The position numbers were made by a program, and so were the translations under genes. Shown here one piece after another: positions 8,808-17,211 of a stretch of 64,000 nt of DNA. The stretch lies in assembly GCF_027625935.1 (NCBI RefSeq), contig NZ_CP115300.1, positions 4,216,001 to 4,280,000 of the forward strand, in the 5' to 3' direction. Origin of the DNA: Streptomyces camelliae (lineage in GTDB: Bacteria > Actinomycetota > Actinomycetes > Streptomycetales > Streptomycetaceae). Every line of letters starts with the position of its first letter. Within the stretch, counting starts at the first letter, position 1. The notes under the pieces were generated by a model. That model ran no database searches. It was given only the letters and a program-made list of their open reading frames with translations, and was not told the DNA's origin.

Positions 8808-9153
8808 CGGTCCCCTGCAGCCCGCCCGCCGCCGCGGGTGCCTGCGCGGCGCGCTGGGCGAGCTGACCGACCATCACCCGTACGACCGTGACGACATCGG
8901 GGTCGCCGACGTAGTAGATCTGCCGCCGGCCCTCGCGGCGGGAGCGGACGAGACCGGCGAGCTTCAGCTTCGACAGGTGCTGGCTGACCGCGGGCAGCGC
9001 ACCGCCGACCCGGTCCGCGAGATGGCTGACATCGCTCTCGCCCTGGGCCAGCGCCCACATGATGTGCAGCCGGGGCGCCGCCGCCAGCAGCCCGAAGGCG
9101 GCGGCGGCCTCCGCGAGCACCTCGGCGGACGGATCCTCGAAACCGCCGGCCAT
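8800..9153 (-). CDS. ArsR/SmtB family transcriptional regulator
   Basis: A 117-aa winged-helix repressor of the ArsR fold: RLHIMWALAQGESDVSHLAD (helices 2-3), recognition region LPAVSQHLSKLKLAGLVRSR, wing REGRRQIYYV, then a C-terminal dimer helix. It overlaps the mgtA start by 8 bp and should control that operon. The usual metal ligands are not obvious: the alpha-3 ELCVC-type motif is replaced by SDVSHLAD, and the C-terminal DxH...HxxE (alpha-5) set is replaced by DPDVVTVVRVMVGQ with no His. So either it senses something other than the classical metals or uses other ligands. I chose ATG 9153; an open frame to 9279 would add 42 poorly conserved-looking residues. Confidence 0.8.
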   Translation of the reverse strand: MAGGFEDPSAEVLAEAAAAFGLLAAAPRLHIMWALAQGESDVSHLADRVGGALPAVSQHLSKLKLAGLVRSRREGRRQIYYVGDPDVVTVVRVMVGQLAQRAAQAPAAAGGLQGTGA

Positions 9154-9348
9154 CTGCCCCACAGCCCTCTCCCGTCCGTCCCCTGCCCGGCCCGCCGCGT
9201 CACAGGAACGCGCGGCCCTCAGTGTAGGTGCCACCGGCCGCGCGCCGGCCGGGGACGGTGTGATCGGCTCCCCGCTCACCCGCAGTCGCCTGTCCGGCCG
9301 GATCCGACCGCCCGCCCACGGCTGTCATACGGCCGCGCGCACGGCTTC

Positions 9349-9391
9349 GACGGGCCCCTGTGGCCGTCTGGACGGGTCCCCTGCGGCCGTC
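9349..9391. repeat. Tandem 21-bp direct repeat at the 3' end of the KimA-like gene
   Basis: Two copies of a 21-base unit (9349-9369 and 9371-9391) differ at two positions and have a period of 22. The second copy abuts the TAG stop of the permease gene. It may reflect replication slippage; no function is evident. Confidence 0.6.
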
Positions 9392-11232
9392 TACGTGAGC
9401 CGGAAGCGCAGCCGGCAGATCACCGCGTCCGTCTCCCGCCGCACGGCGTGCGCGACGACCGCGCCCCGCTGGTTCTGGAGCAGCCGTTGCCACAGCCGCT
9501 CCGGCTCGGCCTCCGGGATGAGGACGGTGACCCGGGTGCCCGGTTCGGCGGCGGCCGCCGCACGGACGTACGCGGCGATGGGCCGGCCGAGGGTGCGCCG
9601 CGCGCAGGCCAGCCGTACCAGGGGCACCCCGGGGTCCCACTCGGCCCAGGCCCGCTCCAGGGCGTGCAGCTGGGCCCGGTCCTCGGGGTCGGGGTAGCAG
9701 ACGGTCACCGCGCGGACCTCGTCACCGAGGGAGGCGGCCGCGGTCAGCGCCTCGGAGGTGAGCCGGGACAGCGAGGACACCGGCACGATCACCAGCGAGC
9801 GGTCGCGGTGCGGGGCCTCGGGGATCCGGCCGAGCCCGAGCCGCTCGCCGATCCGGCCGTAGGCGCGGTGGACGGCGAGGAAGGCGGCCACCAGCAACGG
9901 CAGCGCGACGACGATCAGCCAGGCGCCCGCCGTGAACCTGCTCGCGGTGACCACGACGGCGGCGACCCCGGTGAGCAGGGCCCCGAACCCGTTGAGCAGC
10001 GCCTTCCCACGCCGGCCGGAGCTCCGGTCGAGCCGCCAGTGCCGCACCATCCCCACCTGGGCGATGGTGAAGCCGACGAAGACGCCGATCGCGAACATCG
10101 GCACCAGGGTGTTGGTGTCGCCGCCGGAGAAGACCAGCAGCGCGGCCGAGACGACGGCGAGCGCGAGGACACCGTGCCGGTGGACCTGGCGGTCGGCCTT
10201 CAGGGCGAAGACGTGCGGGGCGTAGTTGTCCCGGGCGAGCAGTTTCAGCAGCACCGGGAGCCCGCCGAAGGAGGTGTTCGCGGACAGGGCGAGCAGGATC
10301 ATCGTCGCGAACTGCAGGACGTAGAAAGCCCAGTTGTGGCCGAGGGAGGCGTCCGCGAGCTGGGCGAGGACGGTGACGCCCGCGACCGGCTGGAGGTGGA
10401 AGCGGCCGATCAGCACCGACAGACCGATCAGCATCAGGCCCAGTACGGCGCCCAGGGCGACCTCCGCGCGCTGGGCCCGCCGTACCCGCGGGACCCGGAA
10501 GGAGGGGACGGCGTTGGCGATGGCCTCGACGCCGGTCAGTGCGGCACAGCCGGAGGCGAATGCTTTCAGCAGGAGCAGCGCGCCCACGCCGGACGCGTTG
10601 CCCGCGACGACGGAGGCATGCCCGGCGGCGGTCGCCGTACTCACCGGATGGGACCGGAAGAGCCCGACGGCGATGAGGACGAGGACGGACCCGACGAAGA
10701 CGACAGTCGGCACGATGAACGCCTTCGCGGACTCCGCGATGCCGCGCAGATTGACGCCCGTGACCAGGGCGAGCACGGCCAGGCACAGCCACAGCCGGTC
10801 GGCGTAGAGGGAGGGGAAGGCGGAGGTGAGAGCGGCGACGCCCGCGGTGACGGCGACGGCGACGTTGAGGACGTAGTCGAGGACGAGAGAGGCGGCGGCG
10901 ACGAGACTGGTCCGCGCCCCCAGATGCGTCCGGGCGACGGCGTACGACCCGCCGCCGTCCGGGAAGGCCGCGATGACCTGCCGGTAGGAGGCGACGAGCA
11001 CGGCGAGCAGGGCGGCGATGGCCAGCGTGACCGGCAGGGTGAAGCCCAGCCCGTGCGCGCCGGCGGCGGCGAGGACCAGCACGATCGCCTCGGGCCCGTA
11101 CGCCACCGAGGCCATCGCGTCCAGCGACAGGGCGGCGAGCCCGGTGAGGGCGGTCAGCCGGTGCCGTTCGCCGGTATCAGGGGGCTCCTCGCCGGCGGGG
11201 ACGGCATCCGGTTCGGTGGTCAGGACGGACAT
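9391..11232 (-). CDS. APC-superfamily K+ importer, KimA-like
   Basis: A 613-aa polytopic transporter with about 12 membrane helices followed by a cytoplasmic domain of some 150 residues. The N-terminal ALSLDAMASVAYGPEAI, then AFPDGGGSYAVARTHLG and the C-terminal segment LVIVPVSSLSRLTSEALTAA match KimA/YdaO-type proton-coupled potassium importers, which in Bacillus are inhibited by c-di-AMP. Substrate assignment is by family only; annotation pipelines often call it amino-acid permease. ATG 11232 has AGGAG at 9 bases; the upstream GTG 11238 is too close to it. The upstream region holds two tandem GC palindromes and the 11-bp-spaced repeats also seen before the Na+/H+ antiporter gene. Confidence 0.78.
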   Translation of the reverse strand: MSVLTTEPDAVPAGEEPPDTGERHRLTALTGLAALSLDAMASVAYGPEAIVLVLAAAGAHGLGFTLPVTLAIAALLAVLVASYRQVIAAFPDGGGSYAVARTHLGARTSLVAAASLVLDYVLNVAVAVTAGVAALTSAFPSLYADRLWLCLAVLALVTGVNLRGIAESAKAFIVPTVVFVGSVLVLIAVGLFRSHPVSTATAAGHASVVAGNASGVGALLLLKAFASGCAALTGVEAIANAVPSFRVPRVRRAQRAEVALGAVLGLMLIGLSVLIGRFHLQPVAGVTVLAQLADASLGHNWAFYVLQFATMILLALSANTSFGGLPVLLKLLARDNYAPHVFALKADRQVHRHGVLALAVVSAALLVFSGGDTNTLVPMFAIGVFVGFTIAQVGMVRHWRLDRSSGRRGKALLNGFGALLTGVAAVVVTASRFTAGAWLIVVALPLLVAAFLAVHRAYGRIGERLGLGRIPEAPHRDRSLVIVPVSSLSRLTSEALTAAASLGDEVRAVTVCYPDPEDRAQLHALERAWAEWDPGVPLVRLACARRTLGRPIAAYVRAAAAAEPGTRVTVLIPEAEPERLWQRLLQNQRGAVVAHAVRRETDAVICRLRFRLT

Positions 11233-11258
11233 GGGCACGTGCTCCTCTTTTTCCTTGC

Positions 11259-11297
11259 GTGCGCGGGCGCACCCATTCCTTACGTGCGCGGGCGCAC
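11259..11297. promoter_or_regulatory. Two tandem GTGCGC-GG-GCGCAC palindromes upstream of the KimA-like gene
   Basis: Identical 14-bp dyads at 11259-11272 and 11284-11297 sit 25 bp apart, about two and a half helical turns, just upstream of the permease start. The surrounding bases (cgtgcgcgggcgcaccca) are also repeated. They could be a dimeric repressor site or two mRNA hairpins in the leader. Confidence 0.5.
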
Positions 11298-11364
11298 CCA
11301 GGTTCTGTCCGTTTCCGACCGCATCCGACCGGTCCTTGCGGGATCTTCACGCCCAACCGGTCCG

Positions 11365-11410
11365 TCTTGACGCGACCTTGACGGGGATCCGCGTCAGAGC
11401 CGTGTCAAGG
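11365..11410. promoter_or_regulatory. Inverted pair of 11-bp-spaced GTCA repeats (motif copy 1)
   Basis: TCTTGACGCGACCTTGACG at 11365-11383 and CGTCAGAGCCGTGTCAAGG at 11392-11410 are near-inverted copies of each other (15 of 19). Each contains two GTCA-type half sites 11 bp apart, the geometry of OmpR-family response-regulator sites. The same motif recurs at 13619-13668 before the antiporter gene. Confidence 0.6.
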
Positions 11411-11642
11411 TGCCGGAATCCGCTTCCGCAGGTCAGTACCGTCGTCGCCCTGGCGGGTTCCGGATCGACCCCGAGGTGCCGGCGGGCAACCCGCGGCTGT
11501 GGCGCCTCCTCGACGAGGGCGCGCGGAAGGCGCGGCCGACGGGGTACTGCTGTGCGGCGGGACCGTGTTGCGCCGGCTGTCGTCCCGGATGGACCGGGAG
11601 ACGGCACTGGCGGTGTTCCGGGCGTCGGGGCTGGAGGAGTAG
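11410..11642 (+). pseudogene. Frameshifted paralogue of the 97-aa gene at 13736
   Basis: One frame encodes FRIDPEVPAGNPRLWRLLDE followed by GARKA; the neighbouring frame continues with GGTVLRRLSSRMDRETALAV and FRASGLEE, then TAG at 11640. Joined, these align with the gene at 13736 (LDPRILAAEPLLRHELDTG ... RIDGETAPAVLRASGLS). From the shared Gly of GAR/GVR to the Glu of ETA there are 80 bases here against 81 in the other copy, so a single-base deletion explains the break. It is either a pseudogene or a sequencing error. The given start is the first in-frame GTG and is uncertain because it overlaps the repeat motif. Function unknown. Confidence 0.65.
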
Positions 11643-11662
11643 CGGGATCCGGTGCGTGCACA

Positions 11663-11872
11663 ATGTCCGGCATGAACTCACAGACGGACAGACCCCGGTG
11701 GTGGCTGGGGCTGCGCGGCTTCGCCGTCTTCCTGCTGGGCGGCGGTCTCGGCATCTTCGCGTACGCGGCGGTCACGCACCGGCCGGGTGGGCCGCCGTGG
11801 GGCGGACTGCTCTTCGGCGCGCTGGTGTGCGGGGCGCTGTGCGCGCTGTTCCCGGGGCGCCGCCGGCACTGA
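11663..11872 (+). CDS. Small two-helix membrane protein, 69 aa
   Basis: A short gene beginning MSGMNSQTDRPRWWLGLRGF. Two hydrophobic stretches are separated by a Pro/Gly-rich turn: FAVFLLGGGLGIFAYAAVTH and GGLLFGALVCGALCALF, followed by a basic tail GRRRH. The orientation is probably hairpin-like with a basic C-terminus in the cytoplasm. ATG 11663 and ATG 11672 are both possible. It follows the frameshifted paralogue by 20 bp and faces the Na+/H+ antiporter gene. Function unknown; coding is supported by codon bias and an intact hydrophobic pattern. Confidence 0.5.
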   Translation: MSGMNSQTDRPRWWLGLRGFAVFLLGGGLGIFAYAAVTHRPGGPPWGGLLFGALVCGALCALFPGRRRH

Positions 11873-11930
11873 GCCCGCCTCGGTCGCGCCACGGCACACC
11901 CGCGGTCGGCGAACCGGCCCGCGCGAAGCG

Positions 11931-13508
11931 TCACGCATCCGACAACCGCGCCTCCTCCAGATCGAGCGCCCGCTGAAGCCGCCGCCGCGTGGTGTCGCTG
12001 ATGGCGTGGGCGTCGTAGAGCCGGTGCAGTTCCGCCGTCTCCACCGCTATCAGGTCCCGCCGCAACTGCCGGTAGACCAGGTCGGCCGACTCGGTGGCCG
12101 CGCTGTTCTCCCCGTTGCTCTCGGCCAGCCGGTCCCGGGCGTCCTCCAGGCGGGCGGTGAGGCCGCGGCGGAGACGGTCGAGGACGACGTCGGACACGGC
12201 CTCCAGCTCGGCCAGTTCCTCCAGCCGGGCGAGACCGGCGTGGGCCAGGTGGGAGCGGGCCTGGGCCTCCTCGCGGGCGGTGTGCGCGGGCTCCAGGGCG
12301 ATGCCGGAGGCGCGGACGACGGGGGCCAGGGTGAAGCCCTGCACGACCAGGGTGACGACCACGACCGATGTGGTCAGGACCAGCACCAGCGCGCGGCCGT
12401 CGAGCGGTGCGCCGCTCTTCGTCACCTCGGGGATGGACAGCGCGGCGGCCAGCGGCATCACGCCCCGGGTGCCGGCCCAGGTCAGCACCACCGGGATCCG
12501 CCAGTTCAGGCGGCCGAGCCCGCCCTTGCGCTGCACGACCGCCGACAGCGGCGCGAGCCACAGCAGCCGTACGGCGATCAGGGTGGCGGCGACCGCGAGA
12601 GCGTACAGCGGCCAGGCCCGGTCGCCGTGGGCCAGCGCCCGCACCTGCGCGGGCAGGGCCAGCCCGATCAGGCTGAACACCACGCTCTCCAGCAGGAACA
12701 CGACGGTGCCGTAGACGGCGTGCAGCTGGAGGCGGATGCGGGCGTTGGTGAGGCGGTCGCCCCGGCCGCCCAGGACCACTCCGGCGACCACGCACGAGGT
12801 CACGCCGGAGGTGTGCGCGACCTCCGCCAGGAGGTAGGCGGCGTACGGGGTGACCAGCGCGATCACCGTCTCCAGCACCGGATCCTCGGTGCGGCGCCGG
12901 ATCAGGGCGATCACTCCCGCCACCGCCGCTCCGATCACCGTGCCGCCGCCCGCGAGCAGGAAGAACTCGCCGCTCGCCGAGCCCCAGTCCGCGGCCGCCG
13001 CGGCGATGGCGATGCCCGCCGCCACCCGGACCAGCACCAGCGAGGTCGCGTCGTTGAACAGGCTCTCCGCCTGCACCAGGACCTGCACCCGGGGCGGCAG
13101 CGCGAGCCGGCGGCCCAGCGCGGTGACCGCCACCGGGTCGGTGCTGGCCAGCACCGCGCCCAGCACGAACGCCATCTGCCACGGCAGCGGGGTGACCAGG
13201 GCCGCCACCGCGGCCACGGCCGCCGCCGAGGCCAGCACCAGGCCGATCGCGAGGATCCCGACCGGTTTCCACACCGCGCGCAGCTCCCGCCAGGGCATGT
13301 CCTCGGCGCTCGCGTGGAGCAGCGGGGGCAGGACGACGAGGGCGATGATCTGCGGGCTGATCTGGATCTGCGGGGTGCCCGGCAGCAGCGCGACGGCAAG
13401 GCCGGCGACCACGAGCAGCGACGGCGCCGGGATCCGCCACCGGCGCGCGAAGGTGGCGACCACCGTGGCGAGGACCACAAGGGCGAGAACCGTACCGACG
13501 CTGCGCAT
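11931..13508 (-). CDS. Na+/H+ antiporter, CPA1 family (NhaP/NhaK-like)
   Basis: A 525-aa exchanger with about 12 helices that exports Na+ (or K+) against H+ entry. The family motifs are ASTDPVAVTALGRRL and QAESLFNDATSLVLVRVA (the Asn-Asp ion site), plus TWAGTRGVMPLAAALS. A C-terminal cytoplasmic helical region of about 130 residues (EEAQARSHLAHAGLARLEEL onward) is typical of NhaP-type regulatory tails. ATG 13508 has AGGGGGA 6 bases upstream; an open frame to 13562 would add 18 residues without a better site. Its upstream region carries the same tandem motif as the KimA-like gene, and a small paralogous gene stands on the other side of it in both cases. Confidence 0.88.
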   Translation of the reverse strand: MRSVGTVLALVVLATVVATFARRWRIPAPSLLVVAGLAVALLPGTPQIQISPQIIALVVLPPLLHASAEDMPWRELRAVWKPVGILAIGLVLASAAAVAAVAALVTPLPWQMAFVLGAVLASTDPVAVTALGRRLALPPRVQVLVQAESLFNDATSLVLVRVAAGIAIAAAAADWGSASGEFFLLAGGGTVIGAAVAGVIALIRRRTEDPVLETVIALVTPYAAYLLAEVAHTSGVTSCVVAGVVLGGRGDRLTNARIRLQLHAVYGTVVFLLESVVFSLIGLALPAQVRALAHGDRAWPLYALAVAATLIAVRLLWLAPLSAVVQRKGGLGRLNWRIPVVLTWAGTRGVMPLAAALSIPEVTKSGAPLDGRALVLVLTTSVVVVTLVVQGFTLAPVVRASGIALEPAHTAREEAQARSHLAHAGLARLEELAELEAVSDVVLDRLRRGLTARLEDARDRLAESNGENSAATESADLVYRQLRRDLIAVETAELHRLYDAHAISDTTRRRLQRALDLEEARLSDA

Positions 13509-13618
13509 GCCGTCCCCCTGGGAATTCCCTCCGACAACGCGGAAGGGGATTGCGGAAGCCACCCCGGCCTCCGGCCGACCAGACTTCCCGGCACACCTGC
13601 CCTCACCCTATCGGGCGC

Positions 13619-13668
13619 GTAAGGGCCGCGTCAGGATCCGGCACCGCCCCGTCAAGGCCGCGTCAGCA
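13619..13668. promoter_or_regulatory. Two pairs of 11-bp-spaced GTCA repeats (motif copy 2)
   Basis: GTAAGGGCCGCGTCAGGA (13619-13636) and GTCAAGGCCGCGTCAGCA (13651-13668) lie 32 bp apart between the divergent antiporter gene and the 97-aa gene. With the two sites at 11365-11410 they give a consensus close to GTCARGGCCGCGTCARGA. This looks like a site for a two-component response regulator. Confidence 0.6.
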
Positions 13669-13735
13669 ACGGTCGCCGGTCCCGCCGTCGCGCTGCTGCC
13701 GGGCAGGCCGGAACGCGGGTCCCGGCCGGCCGGCG

Positions 13736-14029
13736 GTGCGCACGCCCTGGCGGCGGCGCCTCGTCCGCACGGACGCGCTGACGGCAGTACGGCAGTACGA
13801 CGGCCCCTCCACCCACCCGGTCCTGCGGGACGTGCACGGCAACCGGCTGGAGCTCGATCCCCGGATCCTGGCCGCCGAACCCCTGCTCCGGCACGAGCTC
13901 GACACCGGCGTGCGCCGCTCGCTCCAGCGCGGCACGCTGTGTCACGGCGCGGACGTCCTGGATCGGCTGGGCCACCGTATCGACGGCGAGACGGCACCGG
14001 CGGTGCTCCGGGCCTCCGGTCTTTCGTGA
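13736..14029 (+). CDS. Hypothetical small protein, 97 aa
   Basis: I do not recognise this family. The conserved part, shared with the broken copy at 11410, is LDPRILAAEPLLRHELDTG, then VRRSLQRGTLCHGADVLDRL and HRIDGETAPAVLRASGLS. It is hydrophilic, alpha-helical and lacks signal or membrane segments. GTG 13736 is the most plausible start, although no good ribosome site is seen and earlier in-frame codons exist. The gene ends 20 bp before the SARP-type regulator gene on the same strand. It faces the antiporter gene across the 11-bp-spaced repeats. A role tied to cation transport is only suggested by position. Confidence 0.5.
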   Translation: MRTPWRRRLVRTDALTAVRQYDGPSTHPVLRDVHGNRLELDPRILAAEPLLRHELDTGVRRSLQRGTLCHGADVLDRLGHRIDGETAPAVLRASGLS

Positions 14030-14049
14030 CCGCTGGCTAACCTGCACGT

Positions 14050-17000
14050 GTGACGACCGAGTTGACCCTGCTGCCCCAAGTCGCCTTCCGTGGCCGGGAG
14101 ATCACCGCACCCCGGCTGCGCGGACTGCTGGCCCTGCTCGCGGAGGACCTGCGGGCCGGATGCAGCACCGGGCGGCTCGTGGAGGGGCTGTGGGCCGAGG
14201 AGCTGCCGGAGCGGCCGGGCAAGGCGGTGCAGATCCTCGTGTCGCGGCTGCGGGCGCAGCTCGGGGCCGAGGTGGTCGTGAGCACGCCGAACGGCTACCG
14301 GCTGGCGCTGGAGGAGACGCGGGTCGACAGCGCCGCACTGCTGCTGCACGAGGCGGCGAGCGCCGAGCGCGCGCGGGCCGGGGATCACGAGGGCGCCCTC
14401 GCCCGGGCCGAGGCGGGGCTCGCGCTGTGGGACGGGAGCGTGGCCGCCGGGTCGGGAGAGGATCTGCACGATCCGGTGGTGGCGCTGCGGGCCGCGCGGG
14501 TGCGCACGCACCGGGCGCTGGTCCGCTCCCGGGCGCTCGCGCTCGCCCGGCTGGGCCGGCGGGAAGAGGCCACCGCGCCCCTGGCCGGGCTGGCGGAGGA
14601 GCTGCCGCGGGACGAGGAGGTGCTGGCGGAGCTGCTGCGCTGCGAGGCCGCCACCGCCGGCCGGGCCGCGGCGCTGTCCCGGTACGACTCCTACCGCCGC
14701 GCCCTGCGGGACGACCTGGGAACCGATCCGGGCCCCGGACTCCGGGCCGTCTACCAGGAGCTGCTGAGCGCCGACGCCCCGCCGGTCCGCCACGGCGTGC
14801 CGCACGACCCGAACCCGCTGCTGGGGCGGGAGGCCGACCTCGCCGCCGTGACCGGGCTGCTGCGCGAGGCCCGGGTGGTGACCCTCGCCGGCCCCGGCGG
14901 GCTGGGCAAGACCCGCCTCTCCCACGCGGTGAGCCGGGCCGCCGAGCAGCCCGTGGTGCACTTCGTCCCGCTGGCGGGTGTCACCGCCGACGACGACGTG
15001 GCCGGTGAGGTCGCCTCGGCGGTCGGTGCCGGAGAGAGCCGGTTCGCCGGCGGGGACACGGTGACCGGCATCGTCGGTGCCCTGGGCACCGGGCCGGCGC
15101 TGCTGGTGCTGGACAACTGCGAGCACGTCGTCGCGGGTGCCGCCGCCCTCGTCCAGGCGCTGGTGTCGCGGTCGAGCAAGCTGCGGGTCCTGGCCACCAG
15201 CAGGGCCCCGCTGGGGCTGACGTCGGAGTCGGTGTACGCACTGCCGGAGCTGTCCCTGGCGACCTCGGTGGAGCTGTTCACCCAGCGGGCGCGGGCCGCC
15301 CGGCCCGGCGTGGAGCTGCCCGCGGAGGCGGTCGCCGAGATCTGCCGGCACCTCGACGGGCTGCCGCTCGCCGTGGAGCTGGCCGCGGCCCGGGTCCGGG
15401 TGCTGTCCGTGCCCGAGATCTCCCGCCGGCTGCGGGACCGGTTCGCTCTGCTGCGCGGCGGCGCCCGCGACGCCCCCGAGCGGCACCGCACACTGCGGGC
15501 CGTGGTCGACTGGAGCTGGAATCTCCTGGAACCCGACGGCCGGGCGGCCCTGCGCGCCCTGTCCGTGTTCCCCGGGGGCTTCGCCGAGGACGCGGCGGAG
15601 TACGTCCTCGGCGAGACCGGGGACACGCTGGCGCTGCTGGAACAACTGGCCGGACAGTCCCTGATCAAGGTGGACGACAGCCCGTCCGGGGTGCGTTTCC
15701 GCATGCTGGAGACCCTGCGGGAGTTCGGCGCCGACCGGCGTGCCGAGGCCGGCGAGGAGGAGGCGGTCACCGACCGGTTCCTCGCCTGGGCGCGGGACTT
15801 CGGCCGCGCCCACCACGACGTGCTGTTCGGCTCCGACCCGGTGCCCGCCTGGCTGCGCGTCCGCGCCGAGCAGGACAACCTCGTCCTGGCACTGCGGCAC
15901 GCCCTGGCCCGCGCCGACGGACCCGCCATCGCCGCCCTCGCCGCCGTACTGGCCTCCTTGTGGGCCATCGACTCCAACTACCCCCGGCTCGCCGCCCTCG
16001 TCGCCGAGACCGGCGGGCCGCTGTCCCGGTTCCGCCCCGGGCCCCGGAACCCCGAGGACGCGGAGCCGGCCCGCAGCGCGGCGGCCGTGTGCGCGGCCAG
16101 CCTCTTCATGGCCCACGGCCCGCAGGCCGCCCTACGGCAGCTGGTCACCCTGCGCCGGCTGCCGCCCGCGCCGCCGGACACCCTGCTGCGGGCGCTGGCC
16201 GTCGTGCTGTGCGCCGTACCGGACATTCAGCCGCCGGAGTACGAGCGGCTGGAGGAGCTCTGCGCGGCCGGCGAACCGCTGCTGGCGGGCGTCGCGGCGA
16301 CCGTGGCGAGCTATGTGTGGGAGGCGCAGCACGAGACGGAGCGCGCGCTGGAGTACGCCCGCCGGGCGCTCGGCGCGCTGAACCCGCTCGGCAATCCGGC
16401 CACGGCGCTGCTCAGTCACGGCCGGGTCGGCGAGCTGTGTCTGCAGTCCGAGCGGGGTGCGGAGGCGTACGGCCATCTGCGGGCCGCGCTGGACGCGCTC
16501 AGCGAGTTCAGCGGGTTCGGCGACTGGTCGGACTCGGTCGGGGTGCACTCGGCGCTGGTGCTCGCCTGTCTGCAGCGCGGGGACGTCGACGAGGCGGAGT
16601 ACTGGCTGGGGCTCGCGGCACTGGACCGGCCGCCGGAGTCCGCCCAGGTCTTCAGCTCCGACCTGCCGAACCGGGCGGAGATCGCGCTGGCCCGGGGGCT
16701 GACCGAGGTCGGACTCGGGCTGTGGCGCCGGGCGGTCGCGCAGATCCGGGAGGACAGCCTGCTGTATCCCGATGACCCGTTCGTGGAGCCGTGGTCGCTG
16801 ACGGTGCGGTCGGGCGCGCTGGCGGCGCACGCGCAGGCCGGCCGGCTCCAGCCGGTGGCCGGCCTCGCCGAGGAGCTGCGGGAGCGGCTGCTCGGGATGC
16901 TGTCCGACGGGGCCGACCGGGGTGCGGCCGAAATGTCGGTGAACGGCACGGTGTTGCTGGCCCTCGGCTTCGCCGGACTGGCCCGGGGCGACGCGGGAGC

Positions 17001-17190
17001 CGTCCGGCTGGTGGCGCTCGCGGAACGGATGCCGGCGGTACGGGACTTCCCCACCATGTCCCTGACCCGCTCCCGGGAGGCGGCCGAGAACGCCGACAGG
17101 GCGGCATACACCGACGCGAGGTCGAAGTATGCCGCCCTGGGACGGGAGGAGGTGCGGGCGGAGGTGCTGAGGGAGCTGACGGCGGGGTGA
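14050..17190 (+). CDS. SARP/AfsR-type regulator with BTAD and NB-ARC ATPase domains
   Basis: A large regulator of 1046 aa. Residues 1-85 form an OmpR-like winged helix (RGLLALLAEDLRAGCSTGRL, LVSRLRAQLGAEVVVSTPNG), 90-245 the bacterial transcriptional activation domain (YDSYRRALRDDLGTDPGPGL), and from about 260 an NB-ARC/STAND ATPase with P-loop GPGGLGKTRLSH and Walker B LLVLDNCEH. Beyond about 540 a winged helix and TPR-like helices follow (ERALEYARRALGAL). Such proteins activate secondary-metabolism or export genes from 11-bp-spaced repeats. The start is GTG 14050. The neighbouring ABC operon carries such repeats in its promoter region, so it is a likely target. Confidence 0.88.
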   Translation: MTTELTLLPQVAFRGREITAPRLRGLLALLAEDLRAGCSTGRLVEGLWAEELPERPGKAVQILVSRLRAQLGAEVVVSTPNGYRLALEETRVDSAALLLHEAASAERARAGDHEGALARAEAGLALWDGSVAAGSGEDLHDPVVALRAARVRTHRALVRSRALALARLGRREEATAPLAGLAEELPRDEEVLAELLRCEAATAGRAAALSRYDSYRRALRDDLGTDPGPGLRAVYQELLSADAPPVRHGVPHDPNPLLGREADLAAVTGLLREARVVTLAGPGGLGKTRLSHAVSRAAEQPVVHFVPLAGVTADDDVAGEVASAVGAGESRFAGGDTVTGIVGALGTGPALLVLDNCEHVVAGAAALVQALVSRSSKLRVLATSRAPLGLTSESVYALPELSLATSVELFTQRARAARPGVELPAEAVAEICRHLDGLPLAVELAAARVRVLSVPEISRRLRDRFALLRGGARDAPERHRTLRAVVDWSWNLLEPDGRAALRALSVFPGGFAEDAAEYVLGETGDTLALLEQLAGQSLIKVDDSPSGVRFRMLETLREFGADRRAEAGEEEAVTDRFLAWARDFGRAHHDVLFGSDPVPAWLRVRAEQDNLVLALRHALARADGPAIAALAAVLASLWAIDSNYPRLAALVAETGGPLSRFRPGPRNPEDAEPARSAAAVCAASLFMAHGPQAALRQLVTLRRLPPAPPDTLLRALAVVLCAVPDIQPPEYERLEELCAAGEPLLAGVAATVASYVWEAQHETERALEYARRALGALNPLGNPATALLSHGRVGELCLQSERGAEAYGHLRAALDALSEFSGFGDWSDSVGVHSALVLACLQRGDVDEAEYWLGLAALDRPPESAQVFSSDLPNRAEIALARGLTEVGLGLWRRAVAQIREDSLLYPDDPFVEPWSLTVRSGALAAHAQAGRLQPVAGLAEELRERLLGMLSDGADRGAAEMSVNGTVLLALGFAGLARGDAGAVRLVALAERMPAVRDFPTMSLTRSREAAENADRAAYTDARSKYAALGREEVRAEVLRELTAG

Positions 17191-17199
17191 CACCCCGCC
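17181..17199. terminator. Hairpin between the SARP gene and the ABC permease gene
   Basis: GGCGGGG-TGACA-CCCCGCC overlaps the TGA of the SARP gene and precedes the convergent permease stop by 13 bp. It can serve both directions. Confidence 0.5.
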
Positions 17200-17211
17200 C
17201 CTCCCGCGTTC

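Noticed and set aside
6177..8891. A 904-codon plus-strand frame opposite mgtA
   Set aside because: It is low-complexity Gly/Arg/Gln-rich, antiparallel to a gene with full P-type ATPase motifs, and is a GC-bias artefact.
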